Assembly: GCA_920105625.2 (NCBI GenBank)
Contig: OV050033.1
Coordinates: 90,026,280 to 90,090,279 of the forward strand
Origin: Clusia tigrina
Taxonomy: Eukaryota; Arthropoda; Insecta; Diptera; Clusiidae
Direction of reading: 5' to 3'
DNA: 64,000 bases
The notes beneath the pieces are model-generated. The model was not told where the DNA came from and searched no databases. It worked only from the letters and a program-made list of their open reading frames with translations. The position numbers were made by a program, and so were the translations under genes. Of this stretch, positions 49,586 to 63,640 are shown in pieces (positions within the stretch are counted from its first letter, which is position 1; every line of letters begins with the position of its first letter).

Positions 49586-52219
49586 CTATCGCTCAAAGCT
49601 ATGCTACCCTTGAGTCCCAAACCAAACACTGGTAAAACTTCAAATGGCCCTAAATACTATACGGTACGTCCTACACCTATCAAAGTTTGCAACTTACAAA
49701 TGCTTGTAACTTTTTACTGGAGCGTCATAAAACCTTGAAATTTTGTATCAATAAAGTACTCGAGAGTCTTGTCAATTTAAGCTATCGCTCAAAGCTATGC
49801 TACCCTTGAGTCCCAAATCAAACACTGATAAAATTTCAAATGGCCCTAACTTCTATACGGTACGTCCAACACCTATTAAAGTTTGCAACATACAAATGCT
49901 TGTAACTTTTTACTGTGGCGTCATAAAACCTTGAAATTTTGTAACAATAAAGTACTCGAGCCTCCTGTCAATTTAAGCTATCGCTCAAAGCTATGCTACC
50001 CTCGAGTCCCAAATCAAACACTGATAAAACTTCAAATGGCCCTAACTTCTATACGGTAGGTCCTACACCTATCAAAGTTTGCAACATACAAATGCTTGTA
50101 ACTTTTTACTGTAGCATCATAAAACCTTGAAATTTTGTGACAATAAAGTACTCGAGAGTCTTGTCAATTTAAGCTATCGCTCAAAGCTATGCTACCCTCG
50201 AGTCCCAAATCAAACACTTATAAAACTTCAAATGGCCCTAACTTCTATACGGTACGTCCAACACCTATCAAAGTTTGCAACATACAAATGCTTGTAACTT
50301 TTTACTGGAGCGTCATAAAACCTTGAAATTTTGTAACAATAAAGTACTCGAGCCTCTTGTCAATTTAAGCTATCGCTCAAAGGTATGCTACCCTTGAGTC
50401 CCAAGTTAAATACTGATAAAACTAAAAATGACCCTAACTTCTATAAGGTACGTCCTACACCTATCAACGTTTGCAACATACAAATCCTTGTAACTTTTTA
50501 CTGGAGCGTCATAAAACCTTGAAATTTTGTAACAATAAAGTACTCGAGCCTCTTGTCAATTTAAGCTATCGCTCAAAGCTATGCTACCCTTGAGTCCCAA
50601 ATCAAACACTGGTAAAACTTCAAATGGCCCTAACTACTATACGGTACGTCCTACACCTATCAAAGTTTGCAACATACAAATGCTTTTAACTTTTTACTGG
50701 AGCGTCATAAAACCTTGAAATTTTGTAACAATAAAGTACTCGAGAGTCTTGTCAATTTAAGCTATCGCTCAAAGCTATGCTACCCTTGAGTCCCAAATCA
50801 AACATTGATAAAACTTCAAATGGCCGTAACTTATATACGGTACGTCCTACACCTATCAAAGTTTGCAACATACAAATGCTTGTAACTTTTTACTGGAGCG
50901 TCATAAAACCTTGAAATTTTGTAACAATAAAGTACTCGAGCCTCTTGTCAATTTAAGCTATCGCTCAAAGCTATGCTACCCTTGATTCCCAAATCAAACA
51001 CTGGTAAAACTTCAAATGGCCCTAACTACTATACGGTACGTCCTACACCTATCAAAGTTTGCAACATACAAATGCTTGTAACTTTTTACTGGAGCGTCAT
51101 AAAACCTTGAAATTTTGTAACAATAAAGTACTCGAGAGTCTTGTCAATTTAAGCTATCGCTCAATGCTATGCTACCCTTGAGTCCCAAATCAAACACTGA
51201 TAAAACTTCAAATGACCCTAACTTCTATACGGTACGTCCTACACCTATCAAAGTTTGCAACATACAAATGCTTGTAACTTTTTACTGTGGCGTCATAAAA
51301 CCTTGAAATTTTGTAACAATAAAGTACTCGAGCCTCTTGTGAATTGAAGCTATCGCTCAAAGCAATGCTACCCTTGAGTCCCAAATGAAACACTGATAAA
51401 ACTTCAAATGGCCCTAACTTCTATACGGTAGGTCCTACACCTATCAAAGTTTGCAAACATACAAATGCTTGAAACTTTTTACTGGAGCGTCATAAAGCCT
51501 TGAAATTTTGTAACAATAAAGTACTCGAGCCTCTTGTCAATATAAGCTATCGCTCAAAGCTATGCTACCCTCGAGTCCCAAATCAAACACTGATAAAACT
51601 TCAAATGGCCATAACTTCTATACGGTACGACCTACACCTATCAAAGTTTGCAACATACAAATGTTTGGAACTTTTTACTGGAGCGTCATAAAACCTTGAA
51701 ATTTTGTAACAATAAAGTACTCGAGCCTCTTGTCAATTTAAGCTATCGCTCAAAGGTATGCTACCCTTGAGTCCCAAGTTAAATACTGATAAAACTAAAA
51801 ATGACCCTAACTTCTATAAGGTACGTCCTACACCTATCAAAGTTTGCAACATACAAATGCTTGTAACTTTTTACTGGAGCGTCATAAAACCTTGAAATTT
51901 TGTAACAATAAAGTACTCGAGCCTCTTGTCAATTTAAGCTATCGCTCAAAGCTATCCTACCCTTGAGTCCCAAATCAAACACTGGTAAAACTTCAAATGG
52001 CCCTAACTACTATACGGTACGTCCTACACCAATCAAAGTTTGCAACATACAAATGCTTTTAACTTTTTAGTGGAGCGTCATAAAACCTTGAAATTTTGTA
52101 ACAATAAAGTACTCGAGAGTCTTGTCAATTTAAGCTATCGCTCAAAGCTATGCTACCCTTGAGTCCCAAATCAAACACTGATAAAACTTCAAATGGCCGT
52201 AACTTATATACGGTTCGTC

Positions 52220-55200
52220 CTACACCTATCAAAGTTTGCAACATACAAATGCTTGTAACTTTTTACTGGAGCGTCATAAAACCTTGAAATTTTGTAACAA
52301 TAAAGTACTCGAGCCTCTTGTCAATTTAAGCTATCGCTCAAAGCTATGCTACCCTTGATTCCCAAATCAAACACTGGTAAAACTTCAAATGGCCCTAACT
52401 ACTATACGGTACGTCCTACACCTATCAAAGTTTGCAACATACAAATGCTTTTAACTTTTTAGTGGAGCGTCATAAAACCTTGAAATTTTGTAACAATAAA
52501 GTACTCGAGAGTCTTGTCAATTTAAGCTATCGCTCAAAGCTATGCTACCCTTGAGTCCCAAATCAAACACTGATAAAACTTCAAATGGCCGTAACTTATA
52601 TACGGTTCGTCCTACACCTATCAAAGTTTGCAACATACAAATGCTTGTAACTTTTTACTGGAGCGTCATAAAACCTTGAAATTTTGTAACAATAAAGTAC
52701 TCGAGCCTCTTGTCAATTTAAGCTATCGCTCAAAGCTATGCTACCCTTGATTCCCAAATCAAACACTGGTAAAACTTCAAATGGCCCTAACTACTATACG
52801 GTACGTCCTACACCTATCAAAGTTTGCAACATACAAATGCTTGTAACTTTTTACTGGAGCGTCATAAAACCTTGAAATTTTGTAACAATAAAGTACTCGA
52901 GAGTCTTGTCAATTTAAGCTATCGCTCAATGCTATGCTAACCTTGAGTCCCAAATCAAACACTGATAAAACTTCAAATGGCCCTAACTTCTATACGATAC
53001 ATCCTACACCTATCAAAGTTTGCAACATACAAATGCTTGAAACTTTTTACTGTGGCGTCATAAAACCTTGAAATTTTGTAACAATAAAGTACTCGAGCCT
53101 CTTGTGAATTGAAGCTATCGCTCAAAGCAATGCTACCCTTGAGTCCCAAATGAAACACTGATAAAACTTCAAATGGCCCTAACTTCTATACGGTATGTCC
53201 TACACCTATCAAACTTTGGAAACATACAAATGCTTGTAACTTTTTACTGGAGCGTCATAAAACCTTGAAATTTTGTAACAATAAAGTACTCGAGCCTCTT
53301 GTCAATTTAAGCTATCGCTCAAATCTATGCTACCCTAGAGTTCCAAAACAAACACTGATAAAACTTCAAATGGCCCTAACGTCTATACGGTACGTCCTAC
53401 ACCTATCAAAGTTTGCAACATACAAATGCTTGTAACTTTTTACTGTACCGTCATAAAACCTTGAAATTTTGTAACAATAAAGTACTCGAGCCTCTTGTCA
53501 ATTTAAGCTATCGAGCAAAGCTATGCTACCCTTGAGTCCCAAATCAAACACTGATAGAACTTCAAATGGCCCTAACTTCTATACGGTACGTCCAATACCT
53601 ATCAAAGGTTGCAACATACAAATGCTTGTAACTTTTTACTGGAGGGTCATAAATCCTTGAAATTTTGTAACAATAAAGTACTCGAGCCTCTTGTCAATTT
53701 AAGCTATCGCTCAAAGCCATGCTACCCTTGAGTCCCAAAACAAACACTGATAAAACCTCAAATGGCCCCAATTTCTATAAGGTACATCCTACACCTATCA
53801 AAGTTTGCAACATACAAATGCTTGTAACTTTTTACTGTAGCGTCACAAAACCTTGAAATTTTGTGACAATAAAGTACTCGAGCCTCTTGTAAATTTGAGC
53901 TATCGCTCAAAGCTATGCTACCCTTGAACCCCAATTTAAGTACTGATAAAACTTCAAATGGCCTTAACTTCTATGCGGTACATCCTACACCTATCAAAGT
54001 TTAAAACATACAAATGCTTGTAACTTTTTACTGGAGCGTCATAAAACCTTGAAATTTTGTAACAATAAAGTACTCTAGCCTCTTGTCAATTTAAGCTTTC
54101 GCTAAAAGCTATGCTACCCTTGAGTCCCAAATCAAACACTGATAAAACTTCAACTGGCCCTATCTCCTATACGGTACGACCTACACCTAACAAAGTTTGC
54201 AACATACAAATGCTTGTAAATTTTTACTGGAGCGTCATAAAACCTTGAAATTTTGTAACAATAAAGTACTCGAGCCTCTTGTCAATTTAAGCTATCGCTC
54301 AAAGCTATGATACCCTTGAGTCCCAAAATAAACACTGATAAAACTTCAAATGGCCCTAACTTCTATACGGAACGTAATACACCTATCAAAGTTTGCAACA
54401 TACAAATGCTTGTAACTTTTTACTGGAGCGTCATAAAACCATGAGTCCCAAGTTAAATACCCTTGAGTCCCAAGTTAAATACTGATAAAACTAAAAATGA
54501 CCCTAACTTCTATAAGGTACGTCCTACACCTATCAAAGTTTGCAACATACAAATGCTTGTAACTTTTTACTGGAGCGTCATAAAACCTTGAAATTTTGTA
54601 ACAATAAAGTACTCGAGCCTCTTGTCAATTTAAGCCATCGCTCAAAGCTATGCTACCCTTGAGTCCCAAATCAAACACTGGTAAAACTTCAAATGGCCCT
54701 AACTACTATACGGTACGTCCTACACCTATCAAAGTTTGCAACATACAAATGCTTTTAACTTTTTACTGGAGCGTCATAAAACCTTGAAATTTTGTAACAA
54801 TAAAGTGCTCGAGAGTCTTGTCAATTTAAGCTATCGCTCAAATCTATGCTACCCTTGAGTCCCAAATCAAACACTGATAAAACTTCAAATGGCCGTAACT
54901 TATATACGGTACGTCCTACACCTATCAAAGTTTGCAACATACAAATGCTTGTAACTTTTTACTGGAGCGTCATAAAACCTTGAAATTTTGTAACAATAAA
55001 GTACTCGAGAGTCTTGTCAATTTAAGCTATCGCTCAATGCTATGCTACCCTTGAGTCCCAAATCAAACACTGATAAAACTTCAAATGGCCCTAACTTCTA
55101 TACGGAACGTCCTACACCTATCAAAGTTTGCAACATACAAATGCTTGTAACTTTTTACTGGAGCGTCATAAAACCATGAAATTTTGTAACAATAAAGTAC

Positions 55201-55815
55201 TCGCGCCTCTTGTCAATTTAAGCTATCGCTTAAAGCTATGCTACCCTTGAGTCCCAAACCAAACACTGGTAAAACTTCAAATGGCCCTAAATACAATACG
55301 GTACGTCCTACACCTATCAAAGTTTGCAACATACAAATGCTTGTAACTTTTTACTGGAGCGTCATAAAACCTTGAAATTTTGTAACAATAAAGTACTCGA
55401 GAGTCTTGTCAATTTAAGCTATCGCTCAAAGCTATGCTACCCTTGAGTCCCAAATCAAACACTGATAAAATTTCAAATGGCCCTAACTTCTATACGGTAC
55501 GTCCAACACCTATTAAAGTTTGCAACATACAAATGCTTGTAACTTTTTACTGGAGCGTCATAAAACCTTGAAATTTTGTAACAATAAAGTACTCGAGCCT
55601 CCTGTCAATTTAAGCTATCGCTCAAAGCTATGCTACCCTCGAGTCCCAAATCAAACACTGATAAAACTTCAAGTGGCCCTAACTTCTATACGGTACATCC
55701 TACAACTATCAAAGTTTGCAACATACAAATGCTTGTAACTTTTTACTGTAGCATCATAAAACCTTGAAATTTTGTGACAATAAAGTACTCGAGAGTCTTG
55801 TCAATTTAAGCTATC
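52220..55815 (+). repeat. About 4.07-kb higher-order unit, copy 1
   Basis: About 3.6 kb of matching sequence recurs 4068-4069 bp downstream. It includes the rare marks CTATACGATACATCC, CAAACTTTGGAAACATAC, CCCTAGAGTTCC, CTGTACCGTC, GGAGGGTCATAAATCC and an aberrant 22-bp duplication at 54441. I count only about eight differences by eye, so this is one of the youngest duplications in the window. The unit is not a whole number of monomers because of the aberrant joint. Confidence 0.85.
54441..54482 (+). repeat. Aberrant joint with 22-bp tandem duplication, copy 1
   Basis: CATAAAACC is followed by ATGAGTCCCAAGTTAAATAC and then by CCTTGAGTCCCAAGTTAAAT again, so a 22-bp piece of the CAAGTTAAATAC monomer is doubled. 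The end of the preceding monomer, including AATAAAGTACTCGAG, is lost. Two monomers here span 343 bp instead of 392. Confidence 0.85.
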
Positions 55816-56289
55816 GCTTAAAGCTATGCTACCCTTGAGTCCCAAATCAAGCACTGATAAAACTTCAAATGGCCCTAACTTCTATACGGTAGGTCCTACA
55901 CCTATCAAAGTTTGCAAACATACAAATGCTTGAAACTTTTTACTGGAGCGTCATAAAGCCTTGAAATTTTGTAACAATAAAGTACTCGAGCCTCCTGTCA
56001 ATTTAAGCTATCGCTCAAAGCTATGCTACCCTCGAGTCCCAAATCAAACACTGATAAAACTTCAAGTGGCCCTAACTTCTATACGGTACATCCTACACCT
56101 ATCAAAGTTTGCAACATACAAATGCTTGTAACTTTTTACTGTAGCATCATAAAACCTTGAAATTTTGTGACAATAAAGTACTCGAGAGTCTTATCAATTT
56201 AAGCTATCGCTTAAAGCTATGCTACCCTTGAGTCCCAAATCAAGCACTGATAAAACTTCAAATGGCCCTAACTTCTATACGGTAGGTCC

Positions 56290-59200
56290 TACACCTATCA
56301 AAGTTTGCAACATACAAATGCTTGTAACTTTTTACTGGAGCGTCATAAAACCTTGAAATTTTGTAACAATAAAGTACTCGAGCCTCTTGTCAATTTAAGC
56401 TATCGCTCAAAGCTATGCTACCCTTGATTCCCAAATCAAACACTGGTAAAACTTCAAATGGCCCTAACTACTATACGGTACGTCCTACACCTATCAAAGT
56501 TTGCAACATACAAATGCTTTTAACTTTTTAGTGGAGCGTCATAAAACCTTGAAATTTTGTAACAATAAAGTACTCGAGAGTCTTGTCAATTTAAGCTATC
56601 GCTCAAAGCTATGCTACCCTTGAGTCCCAAATCAAACACTGATAAAACTTCAAATGGCCGTAACTTATATACGGTTCGTCCTACACCTATCAAAGTTTGC
56701 AACATACAAATGCTTGTAACTTTTTACTGGAGCGTCATAAAACCTTGAAATTTTGTAACAATAAAGTACTCGAGCCTCTTGTCAATTTAAGCTATCGCTC
56801 AAAGCTATGCTACCCTTGATTCCCAAATCAAACACTGGTAAAACTTCAAATGGCCCTAACTACTATACGGTACGTCCTACACCTATCAAAGTTTGCAACA
56901 TACAAATGCTTGTAACTTTTTACTGGAGCGTCATAAAACCTTGAAATTTTGTAACAATAAAGTACTCGAGAGTCTTGTCAATTTAAGCTATCGCTCAATG
57001 CTATGCTAACCTTGAGTCCCAAATCAAACACTGATAAAACTTCAAATGGCCCTAACTTCTATACGATACATCCTACACCTATCAAAGTTTGCAACATACA
57101 AATGCTTGTAACTTTTTACTGTGGCGTCATAAAACCTTGAAATTTTGTAACAATAAAGTACTCGAGCCTCTTGTGAATTGAAGCTATCGCTCAAAGCAAT
57201 GCTACCCTTGAGTCCCAAATGAAACACTGATAAAACTTCAAATGGCCCTAACTTCTATACGGTATGTCCTACACCTATCAAACTTTGGAAACATACAAAT
57301 GCTTGTAACTTTTTACTGGAGCGTCATAAAACCTTGAAATTTTGTAACAATAAAGTACTCGAGCCTCTTGTCAATTTAAGCTATCGCTCAAATCTATGCT
57401 ACCCTAGAGTTCCAAAACAAACACTGATAAAACTTCAAATGGCCCTAACGTCTATACGGTACGTCCTACACCTATCAAAGTTTGCAACATACAAATGCTT
57501 GTAACTTTTTACTGTACCGTCATAAAACCTTGAAATTTTGTAACAATAAAGTACTCGAGCCTCTTGTCAATTTAAGCTATCGAGCAAAGCTATGCTACCC
57601 TTGAGTCCCAAATCAAACACTGATAGAACTTCAAATGGCCCTAACTTCTATACGGTACGTCCAATACCTATCAAAGGTTGCAACATACAAATGCTTGTAA
57701 CTTTTTACTGGAGGGTCATAAATCCTTGAAATTTTGTAACAATAAAGTACTCGAGCCTCTTGTCAATTTAAGCTATCGCTCAAAGCCATGCTACCCTTGA
57801 GTCCCAAAACAAACACTGATAAAACCTCAAATGGCCCCAATTTCTATAAGGTACATCCTACACCTATCAAAGTTTGCAACATACAAATGCTTGTAACTTT
57901 TTACTGTAGCGTCACAAAACCTTGAAATTTTGTGACAATAAAGTACTCGAGCCTCTTGTAAATTTGAGCTATCGCTCAAAGCTATGCTACCCTTGAACCC
58001 CAATTTAAGTACTGATAAAACTTCAAATGGCCTTAACTTCTATGCGGTACATCCTTCACCTATCAAAGTTTAAAACATACAAATGCTTGTAACTTTTTAC
58101 TGGAGCGTCATAAAACCTTGAAATTTTGTAACAATAAAGTACTCTAGCCTCTTGTCAATTTAAGCTTTCGCTAAAAGCTATGCTACCCTTGAGTCCCAAA
58201 TCAACACTGATAAAACTTCAACTGGCCCTATCTCCTATACGGTACGACCTACACCTAACAAAGTTTGCAACATACAAATGCTTGTAAATTTTTACTGGAG
58301 CGTCATAAAACCTTGAAATTTTGTAACAATAAAGTACTCGAGCCTCTTGTCAATTTAAGCTATCGCTCAAAGCTATGATACCCTTGAGTCCCAAAATAAA
58401 CACTGATAAAACTTCAAATGGCCCTAACTTCTATACGGAACGTAATACACCTATCAAAGTTTGCAACATACAAATGCTTGTAACTTTTTACTGGAGCGTC
58501 ATAAAACCATGAGTCCCAAGTTAAATACCCTTGAGTCCCAAGTTAAATACTGATAAAACTAAAAATGACCCTAACTTCTATAAGGTACGTCCTACACCTA
58601 TCAAAGTTTGCAACATACAAATGCTTGTAACTTTTTACTGGAGCGTCATAAAACCTTGAAATTTTGTAACAATAAAGTACTCGAGCCTCTTGTCAATTTA
58701 AGCTATCGCTCAAAGCTATGCTACCCTTGAGTCCCAAATCAAACACTGGTAAAACTTCAAATGGCCCTAACTACTATACGGTACGTCCTACACCTATCAA
58801 AGTTTGCAACATACAAATGCTTTTAACTTTTTACTGGAGCGTCATAAAACCTTGAAATTTTGTAACAATAAAGTGCTCGAGAGTCTTGTCAATTTAAGCT
58901 ATCGCTCAAAGCTATGCTACCCTTGAGTCCCAAATCAAACACTGATAAAACTTCAAATGGCCGTAACTTATATACGGTACGTCCTACACCTATCAAAGTT
59001 TGCAACATACAAATGCTTGTAACTTTTTACTGGAGCGTCATAAAACCTTGAAATTTTGTAACAATAAAGTACTCGAGAGTCTTGTCAATTTAAGCTATCG
59101 CTCAATGCTATGCTACCCTTGAGTCCCAAATCAAACACTGATAAAACTTCAAATGGCCCTAACTTCTATACGGAACGTCCTACACCTATCAAAGTTTGCA

Positions 59201-59884
59201 ACATACAAATGCTTGTAACTTTTTACTGGAGCGTCATAAAACCATGAAATTTTGTAACAATAAAGTACTCGCGCCTCTTGTCAATTTAAGCTATCGCTTA
59301 AAGCTATGCTACCCTTGAGTCCCAAACCAAACACTGGTAAAACTTCAAATGGCCCTAAATACAATACGGTACGTCCTACACCTATCAAAGTTTGCAACAT
59401 ACAAATGCTTGTAACTTTTTACTGGAGCGTCATAAAACCTTGAAATTTTGTAACAATAAAGTACTCGAGAGTCTTGTCAATTTAAGCTATCGCTCAAAGC
59501 TATGCTACCCTTGAGTCCCAAATCAAACACTGATAAAATTTCAAATGGCCCTAACTTCTATACGGTACGTCCAACACCTATTAAAGTTTGCAACATACAA
59601 ATGCTTGTAACTTTTTACTGGAGCGTCATAAAACCTTGAAATTTTGTAACAATAAAGTACTCGAGCCTCCTGTCAATTTAAGCTATCGCTCAAAGCTATG
59701 CTACCCTCGAGTCCCAAATCAAACACTGATAAAACTTCAAGTGGCCCTAACTTCTATACGGTACATCCTACACCTATCAAAGTTTGCAACATACAAATGC
59801 TTGTAACTTTTTACTGTAGCATCATAAAACCTTGAAATTTTGTGACAATAAAGTACTCGAGAGTCTTGTCAATTTAAGCTATCG
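56290..59884 (+). repeat. About 4.07-kb higher-order unit, copy 2
   Basis: This is the tandem partner of 52220-55815. Differences include CATCCTTCACC near 58050, a 1-bp loss near 58203 (AAATCAACACTG) and single substitutions. The match ends near 59884, where copy 1 has CGCTTAAAGC and this copy CGCTCAAAGC. Confidence 0.85.
58509..58550 (+). repeat. Aberrant joint with 22-bp tandem duplication, copy 2
   Basis: The same doubled GAGTCCCAAGTTAAATAC piece as at 54441 occurs here, exactly 4068 bp later. The joint therefore arose once and was copied with the whole unit. Confidence 0.85.
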
Positions 59885-60850
59885 CTCAAAGCTATGCTAC
59901 CCTTGAGTCCCAAATCAAACACTGATAAAACTTCAAATGGCCGTAACTTATATACGGTACGTCCTACACCTATCAAAGTTTGCAACATACAAATGCTTGT
60001 AACTTTTTACTGGAGCGTCATAAAACCTTGAAATTTTGTAACAATAAAGTACTCGAGAGTCTTGTCAATTTAAGCTATCGCTCAATGCTATGCTACCCTT
60101 GAGTCCCAAATCAAACACTGATAAAACTGCAAATGGCCCTAACTTCTATACGGAACGTCCTACACCTATCAAAGTTTGCAACATACAAATGCTTGTAACT
60201 TTTTACTGGAGCGTCATAAAACCATGAAATTTTGTAACAATAAAGTACTCGCGCCTCTTGTCAATTTAAGCTATCGCTTAAAGCTATGCTACCCTTGAGT
60301 CCCAAACCAAACACTGGTAAAACTTCAAATGGCCCTAAATACAATACGGTACGTCCTACACCTATCAAAGTTTGCAACATACAAATGCTTGTAACTTTTT
60401 ACTGGAGCGTCATAAAACCTTGAAATTTTGTAACAATAAAGTACTCGAGAGTCTTGTCAATTTAAGCTATCGCTCAAAGCTATGCTACCCTTGAGTCCCA
60501 AATCAAACACTGATAAAATTTCAAATGGCCCTAACTTCTATACGGTACGTCCAACACCTATTAAAGTTTGCAACATACAAATGCTTGTAACTTTTTACTG
60601 GAGCGTCATAAAACCTTGAAATTTTGTAACAATAAAGTACTCGAGCCTCCTGTCAATTTAAGCTATCGCTCAAAGCTATGCTACCCTCGAGTCCCAAATC
60701 AAACACTGATAAAACTTCAAGTGGCCCTAACTTCTATACGGTACATCCTACACCTATCAAAGTTTGCAACATACAAATGCTTGTAACTTTTTACTGTAGC
60801 ATCATAAAACCTTGAAATTTTGTGACAATAAAGTACTCGAGAGTCTTGTC
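58880..60850 (+). repeat. 5-monomer higher-order repeat, two tandem copies (980 bp)
   Basis: The series GTAACTTATATACGG, CTCAATGC with CTATACGGAACG, CTCGCGCC with AAATACAATACGG, AAAATTTCAAATGG with CACCTATTAAAG, and CAAGTGGCCC with GTAGCATC repeats at 980 bp. The first copy is also the end of the 4.07-kb unit; the second follows directly. Confidence 0.85.
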
Positions 60851-61029
60851 AATTTAAGCTATCGCTTAAAGCTATGCTACCCTTGAGTCCCAAATCAAGC
60901 ACTGATAAAACTTCAAATGGCCCTAACTTCTATACGGTAGGTCCTACACCTATCAAAGTTTGCAAACATACAAATGCTTGAAACTTTTTACTGGAGCGTC
61001 ATAAAGCCTTGAAATTTTGTAACAATAAA

Positions 61030-63640
61030 GTACTCGAGCCTCTTGTGAATTGAAGCTATCGCTCAAAGCAATGCTACCCTTGAGTCCCAAATGAAACACT
61101 GATAAAACTTCAAATGGCCCTAACTTCTATACGGTAGGTCCTACACCTATCAAAGTTTGCAAACATACAAATGCTTGAAACTTTTTACTGGAGCGTCATA
61201 AAGCCTTGAAATTTTGTAACAATAAAGTACTCGAGCCTCTTGTCAATATAAGCTATCGCTTAAAAGCTATGCTACCGTCGAGTCCCAAATCAAACACTGA
61301 TAAAACTTCAAATGGCCATAACTTCTATACGGTACGACCTACACCTATCAAAGTTTGCAACATACAAATGTTTGGAACTTTTTACTGGAGCGTCATAAAA
61401 CCTTGAAATTTTGTAACAATAAAGTACTCGAGCCTCTTGTCAATTTAAGCTATCGCTCAAAGGTATGCTACCCTTGAGTCCCAAGTTAAATACTGATAAA
61501 ACTAAAAATGACCCTAACTTCTATAAGGTACGTCCTACACCTATCAAAGTTTGCAACATACAAATGCTTGTAACTTTTTACTGGAGCGTCATAAAACCTT
61601 GAAATTTTGTAACAATAAAGTACTCGAGCCTCTTGTCAATTTAAGCTATCGCTCAAAGCTATCCTACCCTTGAGTCCCAAATCAAACACTGGTAAAACTT
61701 CAAATGGCCCTAACTACTATACGGTACGTCCTACACCTATCAAAGTTTGCAACATACAAATGCTTTTAACTTTTTAGTGGAGCGTCATAAAACCTTGAAA
61801 TTTTGTAACAATAAAGTACTCGAGAGTCTTGTCAATTTAAGCTATCGCTCAAAGCTATGCTACCCTTGAGTCCCAAATCAAACACTGATAAAACTTCAAA
61901 TGGCCGTAACTTATATACGGTTCGTCCTACACCTATCAAAGTTTGCAACATACAAATGCTTGTAACTTTTTACTGGAGCGTCATAAAACCTTGAAATTTT
62001 GTAACAATAAAGTACTCGAGCCTCTTGTCAATTTAAGCTATCGCTCAAAGCTATGCTACCCTTGATTCCCAAATCAAACACTGGTAAAACTTCAAATGGC
62101 CCTAACTACTATACGGTACGTCCTACACCTATCAAAGTTTGCAACATACAAATGCTTTTAGCTTTTTAGTGGAGCGTCATAAAACCTTGAAATTTTGTAA
62201 CAATAAAGTACTCGAGAGTCTTGTCAATTTAAGCTATCGCTCAAAGCTATGCTACCCTTGAGTCCCAAATCAAACACTGATAAAACTTCAAATGGCCGTA
62301 ACTTATATACAGTTCGTCCTACACCTATCAAAGTTTGCAACATACAAATGCTTGTAACTTTTTACTGGAGCGTCATAAAACCTTGAAATTTTGTAACAAT
62401 AAAGTACTCGAGCCTCTTGTCAATTTAAGCTATCGCTCAAAGCTATGCTACCCTTGATTCCCAAATCAAACACTGGTAAAACTTCAAATGGTCCTAACTA
62501 CTATACGGTACGTCCTACACCTATCAAAGTTTGCAACATACAAATGCTTGTAACTTTTTACTGGAGCGTCATAAAACCTTGAAATTTTGTAACAATAAAG
62601 TACTCGAGAGTCTTGTCAATTTAAGCTATCGCTCAATGCTATGCTACCCTTGAGTCCCAAATCAAACACTGATAAAACTTCAAATGGCCCTAACTTCTAT
62701 GCGATACGTCCTACACCTATCAAAGTTTGCAACATACAAATGCTTGTAACTTTTTACTGTGGCGTCATAAAACCTTGAAATTTTGTAACAATAAAGTACT
62801 CGAGCCTCTTGTGAATTGAAGCTATCGCTCAAAGCAATGCTACCCTTGAGTCCCAAATGAAACACTGATAAAACTTCAAATGGCCCTAACTTCTATACGG
62901 TATGTCCTACACCTATCAAACTTTGTAAACATACAAATGCTTGTAACTTTTTACTGGAGCGTCATAAAACCTTGAAATTTTGTAACAATAAAGTACTCGA
63001 GCCTCTTGTCAATTTAAGCTATCGCTCAAATCTATGCTACCCTAGAGTTCCAAAACAAACACTGATAAAACTTCAAATGGCCCTAACGTCTATACGGTAC
63101 GTCCTACACCTATCAAAGATTGCAACATACAAATGCTTGTAACTTTTTACTGTACCGTCATAAAACCTTGAAATTTTGTAACAATAAAGTACTCGACCCT
63201 CTTGTCAATTTAAGCTATCGAGCAAAGCTATGCTACCCTTGAGTCCCAAATCAAACACTGATAGAACTTCAAATGGCCCTAACTTCTATACGGTACGTCC
63301 AATACCTATCAAAGGTTGCAACATACAAATGTTTGTAACTTTTTACTGGAGCGTCATAAATCCTTGAAATTTTGTAACAATAAAGTACTCGAGCCTCTTG
63401 TCAATTTAAGCTATCGCTCAAAGCCATGCTACCCTTGAGTCCCAAAACAAACACTGATAAAACTTCAAATGGCCCTAACTTCTATAAGGTACATCCTACA
63501 CCTATCAAAGTTTACAACATACAAATGCTTGTAACTTTTTACTGTAGCGTCACAAAACCTTGAAATTTTGTGACAATAAAGTACTCGAGCCTCTTGTAAA
63601 TTTAAGCTATCGCTCAAAGCTATGCTACCCTTGAACCCCA
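61030..63640 (+). repeat. Copy of about 51320-53930 (offset about 9706 bp)
   Basis: The series GTGAATTGAAGC, TATAAGCTATCGC, ACGACCTACACC with ATGTTTGGAAC, the dimer unit, CCCTAGAGTTCC, CTGTACCGTC and CACAAAACC recurs here 9706-9707 bp after its first appearance. Part of it also recurs in the 4.07-kb unit (57.0-58.0 kb). Differences such as GCCCTAACTTC against GCCCCAATTTC show it is older than the 4.07-kb duplication. Confidence 0.75.
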
